64,000 nt of DNA from NCBI GenBank assembly GCA_900323505.1, contig OOIN01000028.1, positions 62,001 to 126,000 on the forward strand, in the 5' to 3' direction. Positions 29,521-39,418 of this stretch are shown here, one piece after another. This DNA comes from Ustilago trichophora. Lineage: Eukaryota > Basidiomycota > Ustilaginomycetes > Ustilaginales > Ustilaginaceae. Positions within the stretch are counted from its first letter, which is position 1; each line of letters opens with the position of its first letter. The position numbers were made by a program, and so were the translations under genes. The notes under the pieces are model-generated. The model made no database searches, was not told where the DNA came from, and saw only the letters and a program-made list of their open reading frames with translations.

Positions 29521-31839
29521 ATGCAGATGGCTACATCCGTACCACTGCCCACGCCACCTGCACCTGCCAACGGCGCAGCAGCGTGCAAAAAGGACTATGC
29601 CGTCGGTACCTCGATCCCCGCCAACTTGGCCCATGCCGTTTCGGTCTCTCTCCCTCTTTGGAGCGACAATATCGACTACGAAGAAGGTCGTCTTTCCGAG
29701 TCGATGGAGACGGGTTATCCTCGCTTCTTCATCCATCGCTCCATCCAGCGTCTCGCCAGCTTGCTCTGTAAAAGATTCGCCCGACCTCACGAGGCGTGCA
29801 TTCTCTTCCCCTCGGCTAGGATCGCCGAAAGATGCCGTGACTTTATGCGTACCCAGTCGACCGCTTCTACGCCTTTGCCTATCCGCATCGTCCGCTTCTC
29901 CATGCTTGAGCATACAGTCCCCAACCCAGCTGGTGCGGCCAACAATGCTTCTGCCAACTCTAGCTCCAGCACCGCCGAACACGTTTCGGACCAACTCGAG
30001 ACGACCCACTATCAGACATCGAGTACTACGGCCCATTACATCTTTATCGTCTTCTTCCCAGAGGACGTCTTTCCGCTCGCAAAGAGCTTTTGGCAGCATA
30101 CGGGAGATGGAATCTCTAGCAGACAGGCAGATCGCTGCTTGTCGTTGCTCGAACAGTCGAAGAGCGCCGGCGAGGATGGTGTTTCCTCGCTCGACAGCGC
30201 CGCTTCGACGACAAAGGCTCCTGGTGGAGAGACTGTTGCAGGAAATACCGATGACATCTACAAAAAGCCTTCGGCAGCCGCTTCGGCAGGTAAGCGCTTC
30301 TACAACCGTTACACGCGCACCAACAGCTCCGCTTCGGCTCTCACTGCCACCCCATCGCCCACCTCTAGCGTGCCCCAGACACCTTCCAGCAGTGGTATCC
30401 TTCAACGACCTTCCAGCGCCAACACCAACGATGAAGCAGCTACAAACACTCTCTCAGCCAGCGTCACCAGCCTATCCGGTGTCCGTCCCGCCTCCACTGT
30501 CCGTTCCTCTTCCTCGATCGAACACGACGACATCTCCGAACCCGCCTCTTCCGACCTCGTCACCTATGTCGAGGAGAGATACGGTCGCAACCTGCCTCTC
30601 ACTTCGGCACCTTCTGCAAAGCTCGCCCTCCGTCGCCGCATTGCTGGTACACTGCTCTCCGACCGATTCGAGCAGTCGGCCACCGAAGCTCCCGGTGATC
30701 AAGTTGGCGAATCCGGCCGCACCGGCACGGGCGTTACCGAGGACGACGTCTACCTCTTCCCCTCCGGTATGAGCGCCATCTTCCACGCGCACCAACTAGC
30801 TATGCGGGCCGCGCCCAAGCTGCCGCTTTGCTCTGGTTCGAATCTGACCCAACGTCAAGTCGGAAAGAGCGTCTGTTTCGGCTTTCCTTACACCGACACG
30901 CTCAAGATTCTGCAAAAATTCGGTCCCGGCTGTCACTTTTTTGGTCTCGGCGTCGACTCTGATCTCGAACCACTCGAACAGATCCTTCAAGAGCAGTCTA
31001 CGAGCGAAGCACCGGTGCTGGCGCTCTTCTGCGAATTCCCATCGAACCCTCTCCTCCGTTCTCCCAACCTGCGTCGGATTCGACAACTCGCCGATCGCTA
31101 CAACTTCCTCGTCTGTGTCGATGAGACGATTGGAAACTTTGTCAATGTCGAAGTTCTCCCCTACGCCGACGTTCTCGTCAGCTCGTTGACCAAGGTATTT
31201 TCGGGTGATGCCAACGTTATGGGCGGAAGCCTTGTTCTCAATCCGCACAGCCGTCACTACACCGCTTTGCGAACTACACTCTCGGACTACTATGAAGACA
31301 CGTACTTTGACGAAGATGCGATTTTCATGGAGCGGAACAGTCGAGATTTCATCCGTCGAATTGTAGGCATCGACCGCAATACGCGCGTTGTCACCTCGAT
31401 GCTGTGGAACGAGAAGCAAGGTTTGGGTGAATTTCCGGGTGTGATCAAGGATGTATTCTACCCACGGTATCAGACTCGGGAGAACTACGACGTGTGTAGG
31501 AGGAAGAAGGGTTTTACGGCGTTGGGGGATATGGGCGAGGAGGGAGGATATGGTGGTTTGTTCTCGATCACGTTTCACAGTGAGAGGGCAAGTCAGGCGT
31601 TCTATGACGCTCTGAGCTGCGCAAAAGGTCCCAGTTTGGGCACCAATCTGACGCTCGCTAGTCCGTATACGATCCTGGCCCATTACGGCGAGTTGGACTG
31701 GGCAGCACAGTTCGGCGTGGAAAGAGGATTGGTAAGGGTATCGGTGGGATTGGAGGAGGAGCAATTTTTGGTCAACATGTTTGGCGAGAGTTTGGCTGCT
31801 GCTGCTCGGGCTCATGCTGCAGCTGCGATAGAGCAGTAA
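29521..31839 (+). CDS. Cystathionine gamma-synthase (fungal type)
   Basis: A PLP-dependent Cys/Met-metabolism enzyme joining an activated homoserine with cysteine in transsulfuration. It is 772 residues and a single exon. The N-terminal part keeps fungal landmarks: the AHAVSVSLPLWSDNIDYEEG and GYPRFFIH regions. Ser/Thr-rich unstructured segments follow (roughly residues 140-165 and 255-340) before VEERYGRNL and ALRRRIAGTL resume the fold. The PLP-binding lysine is about K558 in SSLTKVFSGDANVMGGS; LYLFPSGM-type sequence (VYLFPSGMSAIF) and CVDETIGNF mark the PLP domain. It is larger than the usual fungal enzyme (about 550-650 residues) because of the inserts. It converges with BUB3. Confidence 0.88.
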   Translation: MQMATSVPLPTPPAPANGAAACKKDYAVGTSIPANLAHAVSVSLPLWSDNIDYEEGRLSESMETGYPRFFIHRSIQRLASLLCKRFARPHEACILFPSARIAERCRDFMRTQSTASTPLPIRIVRFSMLEHTVPNPAGAANNASANSSSSTAEHVSDQLETTHYQTSSTTAHYIFIVFFPEDVFPLAKSFWQHTGDGISSRQADRCLSLLEQSKSAGEDGVSSLDSAASTTKAPGGETVAGNTDDIYKKPSAAASAGKRFYNRYTRTNSSASALTATPSPTSSVPQTPSSSGILQRPSSANTNDEAATNTLSASVTSLSGVRPASTVRSSSSIEHDDISEPASSDLVTYVEERYGRNLPLTSAPSAKLALRRRIAGTLLSDRFEQSATEAPGDQVGESGRTGTGVTEDDVYLFPSGMSAIFHAHQLAMRAAPKLPLCSGSNLTQRQVGKSVCFGFPYTDTLKILQKFGPGCHFFGLGVDSDLEPLEQILQEQSTSEAPVLALFCEFPSNPLLRSPNLRRIRQLADRYNFLVCVDETIGNFVNVEVLPYADVLVSSLTKVFSGDANVMGGSLVLNPHSRHYTALRTTLSDYYEDTYFDEDAIFMERNSRDFIRRIVGIDRNTRVVTSMLWNEKQGLGEFPGVIKDVFYPRYQTRENYDVCRRKKGFTALGDMGEEGGYGGLFSITFHSERASQAFYDALSCAKGPSLGTNLTLASPYTILAHYGELDWAAQFGVERGLVRVSVGLEEEQFLVNMFGESLAAAARAHAAAAIEQ

Positions 31840-31976
31840 CTTAGTAGCGATCTCGACAAGCCTACCAAGTTTTTTTCCCACAGTGGTTTCCACCTATAGG
31901 GTGTGCATCGATCCTCACAGCCTCGTCATGTTGCAAATCAAGATGATATTTTTACCCTTGCAAAATCATCAGAGCG

Positions 31977-33328
31977 TCACTTTTTAGATGTCTTTGAACT
32001 AGACTTGATCTTGGGCTTACACTCTTCCCAAGCATTCCTTTTCAACACCAATGCCACCTCACCTGCCTCATCCTCCATCCCTACACCATCCAGTGAATCG
32101 TTGCCAGTCGCAACCACCAACAGCTTTCCCGAAGGATCGAAGCATCCTGCTGTGATGGCTGCTTGGAGCTTTGGATATTGTCGGATACGCTTTTTCGCCG
32201 CGGCGTCCCAGACGCTGATCACGGCGTCTCCACCTAAGCTTGCAAAAGTTCCGTGTCTGTTTTTTCCCCCCCCACAGGTGAAGAATGAATCGTCAGTATA
32301 TGTATCCTCCTTCTCTGTATTGAATTTTTGAAAAAAACATACCTAGGGTGAAAAGCCATCCCATGAACCGGATACACCACATCATGAGGCGCACTCTCCT
32401 GATCCCTTTCATCCATCGCCCCATCCACCGTCTCCCTATGGCACTTGAACGCATACTTCATCGCCTGACTTTCGGCACTAGGATCGAAAAACTCGACCGC
32501 AATCCGACCTTCAATACTGCTCGTCGCATATCCGTCTCCCGCTGGCATGCATCTTAGATCTCGTGCCATGAATTTCAAGCTCGACTCTCGTTTTTGATCC
32601 GGTTGGAAGTCTCGTTCTGCCACTGTTTCACCTGCCAACAGACGGACTAGGGCGGATTTGAGCGGTTGAAGATTGTAGACGTAGACGTGACGGCCGGCCA
32701 TACATATGACCAGGCGAGGGGTGGGGTCGAGGGGAGATGGTTGTCCTGGACGCGAAGCAGAGTAGATGGGGAGGGAGGCCGAGGTAGAAGGGTAAAAAGG
32801 TGGGGAGATGTCCATGGCGATCACCTTATCTGCAACATCCAGGCTTTTTATCAATCCCACTTGGCCACCGTCGAGACCGACATTCCAAAAGCAGAGCTTC
32901 CTATCAGCCCCACCAGAAACAAGGAGTTGCGTCTGGGAACACCATCGAAGTTTCAGAACCGAATCATCGTGTTTGCCCACAATCAAGCTTTTGCCCGTGG
33001 TAAGGTCCAACAGCCTCACCCGCCGGTCGACACTTGCACTGGCTGCAAGCGTGTTAGAGATAAAACATACGTCCAGCACCGGTGCCTCATGCGGGAAAGT
33101 TTGTACTTTTGCCACAGTTCCATCATCACTCGTCGAAGACGACACCCCGAGTGGATTCGAGATATGGTAGTGGTGGACGTAGTGATCCCAACTGCTCACG
33201 AGCACATCTGTGCTACCTTCCGGTGAAGGTGTGGGGGAGAATACGAGTGCTGAGACGATACCCTTGGGTGGATCGGTAAATGTGAGGTCGATCAAAGGTG
33301 ATGTTGAGGATGAGGTTGGGCGTGACAT
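31977..33328 (-). CDS. BUB3: Spindle assembly checkpoint WD40 protein Bub3
   Basis: A kinetochore-bound WD40 propeller that recruits Bub1 and BubR1/Mad3. Coding is 32343-33328 joined to 31977-32256 on the minus strand; the 86-bp intron (GTATGT...AAACAG) gives a 421-residue frame with the join inside the conserved FHPRHGTFASLGGD. Diagnostic Bub3 sequences are LVSSWDHYV, EAPVLDVCF, HDDSVLKLRW, GRIAVEFFD, KYAFKCHR and YPVHGMAFHP. The start at 33328 opens with MSRPTSSS just before the first blade; the frame is open upstream to 33511, but without conserved sequence. GTT and GAT trinucleotide repeats lie immediately upstream of the start (33334-33367). It is longer than yeast Bub3 because of Ser-rich loops. 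Confidence 0.93.
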
Positions 33329-33613
33329 GATGAATGCTGTTGTTGTTGTTGATGATGATGATGAGGATGAAAGAGGTGATGGTGGTGGGGAGGAGGTGTT
33401 GTTTAATGAAGGTGTTGGTCTCTGCCGAAGGTGTTGTTTCGACGCGTCGCTAGAAAAAAAAACGTGCCAATTTGTTAGATTGAGCGAATTTGGCTGTCCG
33501 ACTTCCGACATTTTGCATGAAGAAAGTGCTCTCTTTCTGTTTCAACGTTGCCGTTGGCCACCGCTCCACCGTTACACTTTCCTTCTTCTGGGAATCGTCA
33601 TCCTATTAGACAA

Positions 33614-34525
33614 ATGCGACCTCCATCAGCAGCTTTGCGAGCAGCAGCTCGTAGCACCATCATTCCTGCCGCACCTTTTCTCGCTACAGCTCGTGCTACT
33701 GCCGCCTTATCACCTCGACATCTCCCCACCCGCAACTTGACCTCTACCTCACACCGCCTCCTCCCGAACGCCTCCTCATCCTCCGCACCACCCGCCCCCA
33801 TCTCCAAAGGTCCCATACGAGACGAGTCCATCCTCGAAAAATCCACCCATGTCCGATTGGTAGATCCCAAATCAGGCGCTCTTGCAGGACCCTTCCACAC
33901 CAAAACCATCCTAACCAAGCTGGATCGATCCAAATTCTTCCTCCAGCAAGTTGCGCCTCCTCAACCGTCGCGTGCCACCGTATCCTACGATCCCGATTTC
34001 CCTCCCTCCAACGTCGACGTTTCAGCCCTGGTCCAATTCCCCATCTGCAAACTCATAGATAAGAAGGAAGAATTCGACAAGGCACGCAATGCCAAACGCA
34101 AGTCCTCTTCGGAATCCTCCACCACTGCCTCGGCACCAAGTGGAGCAGCTGGAAGTAAAGAAGTTCAACTAACGTGGAGTGTTAGTCCCAACGATCTTTC
34201 GCACAAACTTAGCAAGGCGAGGAAGGAAATGATCAAGGGAGCTAGGATCAACGTGATCGTAACGACAAAGAGTGGGGGGAGGAAGTACATTAAAGGATTT
34301 AATGCCAAGGAGGACGCGAGGAGGGAGGAGCTTCTGGTCGAGATCGAGAGATTCTTGTGCAGTGCTGGCGATACCGCTACAACAGCACAGGAAACACGCG
34401 AAGGAGAGGCAGAGAAAGAAGCTGCGGTAAAAGAGGCAGCACCGATAGCTAGGAGGTTGCAAGAAGTCGATTGGCAGCGTGGAGGCAGCGCTGCTGTTAT
34501 GTCGTTCGAGTGCTTCCGAAAGTGA
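33614..34525 (+). CDS. Mitochondrial translation initiation factor IF-3
   Basis: A 303-residue protein whose first 45 residues are rich in Arg, Ala, Ser and Thr without acids, a mitochondrial presequence. The IF-3 N-domain follows (GPIRDESI...VRLVDPKSGAL...LQQV), then FPICKLIDKKEEFDK, equivalent to the PVCKI-(x)-KYxYxxxK linker, and the C-domain (EVQLTWSVSPNDLSHKLSKARKEMIKGARINVIV), which corresponds to the ribosome-binding half that keeps subunits apart. A Lys/Ser-rich insert separates the two halves. An upstream in-frame ATG at 33548 would bury the presequence and is less likely. It diverges from BUB3 and converges with GUA1. Confidence 0.85.
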   Translation: MRPPSAALRAAARSTIIPAAPFLATARATAALSPRHLPTRNLTSTSHRLLPNASSSSAPPAPISKGPIRDESILEKSTHVRLVDPKSGALAGPFHTKTILTKLDRSKFFLQQVAPPQPSRATVSYDPDFPPSNVDVSALVQFPICKLIDKKEEFDKARNAKRKSSSESSTTASAPSGAAGSKEVQLTWSVSPNDLSHKLSKARKEMIKGARINVIVTTKSGGRKYIKGFNAKEDARREELLVEIERFLCSAGDTATTAQETREGEAEKEAAVKEAAPIARRLQEVDWQRGGSAAVMSFECFRK

Positions 34526-34725
34526 TGGCGCTCCCTTCCCAAAAAGCAACACTAGCAATCTCAGCACACTCCATGTCACACACATGCTTGAACCATGCAC
34601 AACAAACTCACAGAGCACTGTAAAGCACGAAAAAAAAAAAACACATGTTTAACACTGGGCAACTATTTCAAACCGAAACCCGACTCTTTCTACAAAAGCT
34701 AAAACATTCGCAGCCGCTTGGATTT

Positions 34726-36357
34726 TTACAACCACTCAATGGTAGCAGGAGGCTTGCTCGAAATGTCGAGGACGACCCTGTTGACGCCCTGAACTTCGTT
34801 GGTGATTCTGTTGCTGACCTTGCTCAAAAAGTCGGCGGGGAAAGGGTACCAAGTTGCGGTCATGAAATCGGTGGTAGCTGCAGCCCTAAGAGCGATGACC
34901 TGGTCGTAAGTCCTCTTGTCACCCTGAACACCTACGGCTCGGACGGGGAGGAGAACGGCGAAAGCCTGCGAGATCTGATCGTACAATCCCGCCGCACGAA
35001 TCTCTTCAATGTAGATGCTATCGGCATGCTGGAGGATCTTGACCTGTTCCTTGGTGACAGGGCCCAAGATTCGAATCGCCAGACCGGGTCCGGGGAATGG
35101 GTGTCGACCAACCAAGTGCGCCGGGATACCGAGCAATCGTCCCAAGGCACGTACTTCGTCCTTGAACAACTCGCGCAAGGGCTCGATCAGTTTGAGCTTC
35201 ATGTCCTCGAGCAATCCACCGACGTTGTGGTGAGTCTTGATGGTCGCACTGGGACCCTTGAACGAGATGCTCTCGATAACGTCGGGGTAAAGCGTACCCT
35301 GAAGGAGGTATTCGAACTTGCCTTTGGCCTCCTGAGGCTTACCAGCGGCGAGGGCGGCAGCTTCCTCGTCCTCGGCCTGCTTCTCGAGCTTGGCCACTTC
35401 GGCCTCAAAGACATGGATAAAAGTGTTGCCAATGATCTTTCGCTTCTGCTCGGGGTCTTCGACGTCCTTGAGCTTGCTCAAGAACTGTTCCGAGGCATCG
35501 ACGACGGTAAGGTTAACACCAAGATCCTTGGAAAGCATGTCGTACACCTGGGCAGCTTCGTTGGTTCGCAACACACCATTGTCGACCATGACGGCGTGGA
35601 ATCGATCACCAATAGCCTCGTGCATCAACTTGGCAGCAACGGAAGAATCGACACCACCCGAGATGGCACCAAGCACCTGACCCTTGGGACCGACGATCTC
35701 ACGAATACGCTTGATCTCCTTGTCGATAAAGGTCTCCATGGTCCAGTCACGACGGCACTCGCAGATGGCAACAAAGTTGTCAAAGAGCTCTACACCACGG
35801 ACCGAGTGGGTGACCTCGGGGTGGAACTGGACGCCGTAGATGGGCTTGGTCTTGTGGGCCATAGCGGCAAAGGGAGCGGTGGGAGTCTTTCCGATGACGA
35901 CAAAATCCTCGGGAGCCTTGGAGAGCTGGTCACCGTGCGACATCCAAACCTGGACGCTGCCCTCCCAGTTCTTGAAGAGGGCGTCCAAGTGAGCAACGCC
36001 AGTCTTGACCACTTCGACCTCGGCATGGCCGTACTCGCGCTTGTCGTGGGGGTCTACTTTACCGCCGTGGTTCCAGGCGATCTCTTGAAGGCCGTAACAG
36101 ATGCCCAAAACGGGCACGCCGGCGGTAAAGACATCGGGATCGACACGAGGGGCAATGTCGTCGTAGACCGAGTAGGGGGAACCGGAGAGAATGATACCCT
36201 TGGGAGTCCAGTCGAGATCCTTGATCTTTTGAGTGCAAGGAAGCATCTCACAGTAGACGTTGAGCTCTCGGCATCGTCGAGTGATGAGGTGCGAGTACTG
36301 GGATCCGAAATCCAGGATGAGGATCGAGTCGTACTGCGAGTGGATGGCCTCGGACAT
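34726..36357 (-). CDS. GUA1: GMP synthetase (glutamine-hydrolysing)
   Basis: Converts XMP, ATP and glutamine to GMP in the cytosol. From MSEAIHSQ at 36357 it has 543 residues and no intron, close to the usual length. The class I amidotransferase domain has [14 protein letters not shown], the nucleophile Cys87 in VLGICYGLQ, and the His/Glu pair in [11 protein letters not shown]. The ATP-pyrophosphatase loop is [11 protein letters not shown]. The C-terminal dimerisation domain includes [15 protein letters not shown] and ends with [23 protein letters not shown], the conserved C-terminus. An in-frame upstream extension to 36411 is not conserved. Confidence 0.97.
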   Translation of the reverse strand: MSEAIHSQYDSILILDFGSQYSHLITRRCRELNVYCEMLPCTQKIKDLDWTPKGIILSGSPYSVYDDIAPRVDPDVFTAGVPVLGICYGLQEIAWNHGGKVDPHDKREYGHAEVEVVKTGVAHLDALFKNWEGSVQVWMSHGDQLSKAPEDFVVIGKTPTAPFAAMAHKTKPIYGVQFHPEVTHSVRGVELFDNFVAICECRRDWTMETFIDKEIKRIREIVGPKGQVLGAISGGVDSSVAAKLMHEAIGDRFHAVMVDNGVLRTNEAAQVYDMLSKDLGVNLTVVDASEQFLSKLKDVEDPEQKRKIIGNTFIHVFEAEVAKLEKQAEDEEAAALAAGKPQEAKGKFEYLLQGTLYPDVIESISFKGPSATIKTHHNVGGLLEDMKLKLIEPLRELFKDEVRALGRLLGIPAHLVGRHPFPGPGLAIRILGPVTKEQVKILQHADSIYIEEIRAAGLYDQISQAFAVLLPVRAVGVQGDKRTYDQVIALRAAATTDFMTATWYPFPADFLSKVSNRITNEVQGVNRVVLDISSKPPATIEWL

Positions 36358-36854
36358 GATTGGCTGTTGGAGAGGGTGTTGGATGGTGAGGGTATCGAAG
36401 CGAGAAAGCAAAGGAAGCGATTCGCTTTTGTATAGAGGTTGGGTCTAAGGAACGCCGAACGGAGGAAGGTTGCGGAGGAGGGTGGGTCGGACGATGTCCA
36501 AGAAGAGAAGAGGCAAGATAGGAATGGAGCAGACTTGTCAACCTTGTCCGTGGCTGAGAAGGGTCTCTCTCTCTCAAAGCCTCAAAATCCAAATTCCAAA
36601 TTTTTCAATTTCTTCTTGACAGTAAAAAATTGATTTGACGCAGTTCGAGTCGCGCGACGTTTTAGAATGTTAGACCGTGATTGCTGTTTCATTTTCATTT
36701 TTGTATACGCCGAATTTCAAGCGCTTTTGTCCAGTCCTGCATAAGCTGCAGGTGGCGACTGGAGAACAAGACTCCACTTCCACCCTCCTTCTTCTTTGCT
36801 TCCTCAACATCATGCCCAAGGTTCGAGTATCAAGTCCAACGGAAGAGAAAAGGC
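36358..36854. promoter_or_regulatory. Divergent promoter region (GUA1 / mutase-like gene)
   Basis: A 497-bp space, AT-rich around 36590-36710. No site is assigned. Confidence 0.4.
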
Positions 36855-37793
36855 ATGCAGCATGCCATTCTAACACTCATACGTCACGCCGAGACCACTG
36901 GCAACCTTAATCGTCTCCTTCAAGGCATCACCGATTCTCCCGTCACAGTCTTTGGTCAGGCGCAGATCGATGCCCTCGCTCGCACTTGGGCTACCACTGT
37001 AGCAGATGATGGCAAGCAGAGTTCACCAAAGCTGGACTTACCACCGCCAACGCTGATAGTATGCAGCCCGATCGGTAGGGCGAGAAAGACGGCTGAAGCT
37101 GTACACCGAGCCTGTATCTCCGCTCCTCACCCAAACGCCGGCGTGTTTGAAGATGTTCTCAAAGATGGCGCCTCTACAAGATCACACATCGCTGCTGAGA
37201 GGCACACTCAAGCAGGGATGGCACTCGTTGTAGACCCAGGACTAGCAGAGAAAGATTTTGGATGGAAAGAATCGACCCGTGGCGGAGTGCATGTAGCTGG
37301 ATACCCCAAAGGTCACGGTGCTGGCGAGTCTCGCTCGGACTTTTTGCAACGGGTACACAAGGTCGGTGCTGATTGGCTCTACGCAGCCTCTTCGCTAGCC
37401 TCAACTACCTCCAACGCAGGTAATGGAGAAACGGTTCCGCACATAGTATTGGTATCGCACGGAATGTGGATCTCGACTTTCCTCTCAGCACATCCTCCAA
37501 CGAGCATCACGCAGGTATCGGGCCAGCCGGGATTCTTGCCTTTTGCTGCCAACACTGGTATGTTCTGTCTCAAAGTGCAGCCATCAGTCGAGGAGGTCAA
37601 CAAGCACGAAATAAGACCAATCACAGAGCTATTCAGAGCGAACGATATACGCCATCTGGCCAACGTAAAACGGCAAAAGGGTGGCATTGGCCGAGGTGCC
37701 TTTGACGCCAAGCAGTTGAAGTTGAGTTCCTTCTTTGAAAAGAAACAGGATGGCTCAATAGAGGGCTCTCCGAATAAGAAGCGCAAGACATAA
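36855..37793 (+). CDS. Phosphoglycerate-mutase-like (histidine phosphatase superfamily) protein
   Basis: A 312-residue member of the histidine phosphatase superfamily. The catalytic motif is LIRHAETTGN (His10), followed by LLQGITDSPVTVFGQAQ, the usual Q-G-x-x-D-S-P-L-T-x-x-G-x-x-Q element, the VCSPIGRARKTAE region carrying the second Arg, and SHGMW with the second catalytic His. The Glu donor is probably in DPGLAEKDFGWKE. The C-terminus ends in a Lys/Arg cluster (NKKRKT), a possible nuclear signal. The start at 36855 places the catalytic His ten residues in; the frame is open upstream to 36681 without conserved content. The substrate is unknown. Confidence 0.85.
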   Translation: MQHAILTLIRHAETTGNLNRLLQGITDSPVTVFGQAQIDALARTWATTVADDGKQSSPKLDLPPPTLIVCSPIGRARKTAEAVHRACISAPHPNAGVFEDVLKDGASTRSHIAAERHTQAGMALVVDPGLAEKDFGWKESTRGGVHVAGYPKGHGAGESRSDFLQRVHKVGADWLYAASSLASTTSNAGNGETVPHIVLVSHGMWISTFLSAHPPTSITQVSGQPGFLPFAANTGMFCLKVQPSVEEVNKHEIRPITELFRANDIRHLANVKRQKGGIGRGAFDAKQLKLSSFFEKKQDGSIEGSPNKKRKT

Positions 37794-37867
37794 AGTCATA
37801 CCCTCCCCTTCAAGCCTAGTCTTTTTATTATACCCCTTGCACAGTACATCAGAGTCTTGCACAGGGT

Positions 37868-37889
37868 ACTGTACTGTACTGTACAGTAC
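37868..37889. repeat. TA-(CTG/CAG)-TA array at left end of the Tc1/mariner element
   Basis: TA CTG TA CTG TA CTG TA directly precedes the element terminus CAGTACGTGTCC at 37885. Confidence 0.85.
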
Positions 37890-37949
37890 GTGTCCAAAAG
37901 TGTGTGAACGGGTCTAAATTGTTGAATTATTTTCTAATTTTTTCAAGCT

Positions 37950-38900
37950 TGTACACCATCAATTTTGGTCCATTCTGACCGCAAAGGTGTTACTCAACAC
38001 ATCTATAACTTGGTACAGGCAATGTCAGACAGGCTGTTCAGCCTACCATGGAGTCATAATGGCAGATTGCAAGAGTAAAGAGGTGATTTGGGCCAGTTGT
38101 CCGACATCACTTCATCAACCGTGTTTGAGGCAGGCTGAATTCACCCCCCACAGCTCCATGGCTGCCCAGGCAGTAATATATGAGTTGATCTGGTCAGCTA
38201 AGCCCACAGACAGCTTGCCAATGTGATCCAGTTGGTGTGCAGATAAGTCATTCAGGACCTGTGCAGCATTGCCCGGTGCTAGGGTCTTTCAAACCAACGG
38301 CAGCATATGGATACTGAGAAAGATTGTTGATCCTGATCAGGCCTCCTGTGCTTTGGCTTCAATTCTGGCTTTGCAAGTGGTCATCTCGATGAAGCAATTG
38401 CATTGTGCAAACAACCACCTTCCAAGGTAGCTACCATGAGCTTATATCCATTCACAGAGACCATATGGCTGGACAGGGATTCCTGGAAGCTGGTGACACA
38501 AAAACAGCTTCAAAGATGGTTTGGTTGTTTGAACCTTCACCTTGCTTCCGATGTCTCTGTACTTAGGTTGAGCTTATGAATCAACTTGTGAAGCATGCCA
38601 GGATAAGACTGTGGTTCCAACATCCTTAAAAAGCTGCAGAGAAGCCCAAAGCATGCTTCACAACAAGCCTGAGGCCATGTCCAAGCTCATGGGTAGTGTT
38701 TGAGGAAGGCACAGTGGCTGGACAAGAAGATTCAGCTTCACACCCCATTCTGTGCTGTCAGAATACCCCTGTACAGCAAGCAAGTACATGGAATGTTTCA
38801 TTGGATGCCTGTCCACAACATCCTTGAGTCTGACAGCGGGTTTAGTAGTGATATGATGGGTGTTGAGTCCACTCAAGCTGTTCCCCACAATTTTGAGGTA
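37950..38900 (-). pseudogene. Tc1/mariner transposase remnant
   Basis: No intact frame survives. On the minus strand, fragments in changing frames and separated by stops resemble Tc1 transposases: TTKPAVRLKD near 38840-38870; a SMLWASLQLFKDVG fragment near 38600-38660, at the place of the GSVMVWG region; and AQVLNDLSAHQLDHIGKLS followed by AWAAMEL near 38160-38280, at the place of the region between the second and third catalytic acids. The SPDLNPIE motif expected there is replaced by leucine, isoleucine and serine codons compatible with C-to-T changes. The assignment rests on this partial resemblance plus the inverted repeats. Confidence 0.6.
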
Positions 38901-38930
38901 TGGTGAAAAATAGAATTTAATTAGACCCGT

Positions 38931-39190
38931 TGTAGCGAGTTCAGGAAGATAAGATGAAGGTAAGCTCAAGTCCGAGCTTCGCACGAAGGTAGTATGAAGA
39001 TAGGCTGATTATAAGATGATGGTAGTTGGAGACGAAACTGAGCTAATCGTGAAGGAGAATATTTGATCACACGCGACGAGTGCGCGCGGACCACATTTGG
39101 ACTTGGTCACCGGATCCGACCTCGATAATTAATCGGCTGGATCGGATAGATCGGCGAACTCGCGATGATCATCGACCTTGACTCGGAACA
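38931..39190 (-). repeat. 3' LTR (260 bp)
   Basis: It matches 46209-46468 at 258 of 260 positions. No clear polypurine tract is seen in the adjoining 39191-39230. Confidence 0.97.
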
Positions 39191-39418
39191 GTGCCAACTA
39201 AAAAGAAGGCTTCGTCCCAAAGTCGGTACGAAAGAAGAAAAGAAGCAGCTACGATACAGGAGACAAGAAACCCATGGCCAGTGAGGGTATGAGACTAACG
39301 GGTATAAATGTGTAGAGAAACGAGACGAGAAACCGTAACCAGAGACCGAAACGAGAAACGAAACATATTGTCTGTGAGATGAGTGGTGGTGAAAAGGTAT
39401 TGTCCATAAGAGGGATGA
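39191..39418 (-). other. 3' non-coding part of the LTR retrotransposon
   Basis: 228 bp between the integrase stop and the 3' LTR; no frame or tract is assigned. Confidence 0.6.

Noticed and set aside
34645..36435. 596-codon plus-strand frame opposite GUA1
   Set aside because: It is the antisense shadow of the GMP synthetase gene, which has all catalytic motifs on the minus strand.
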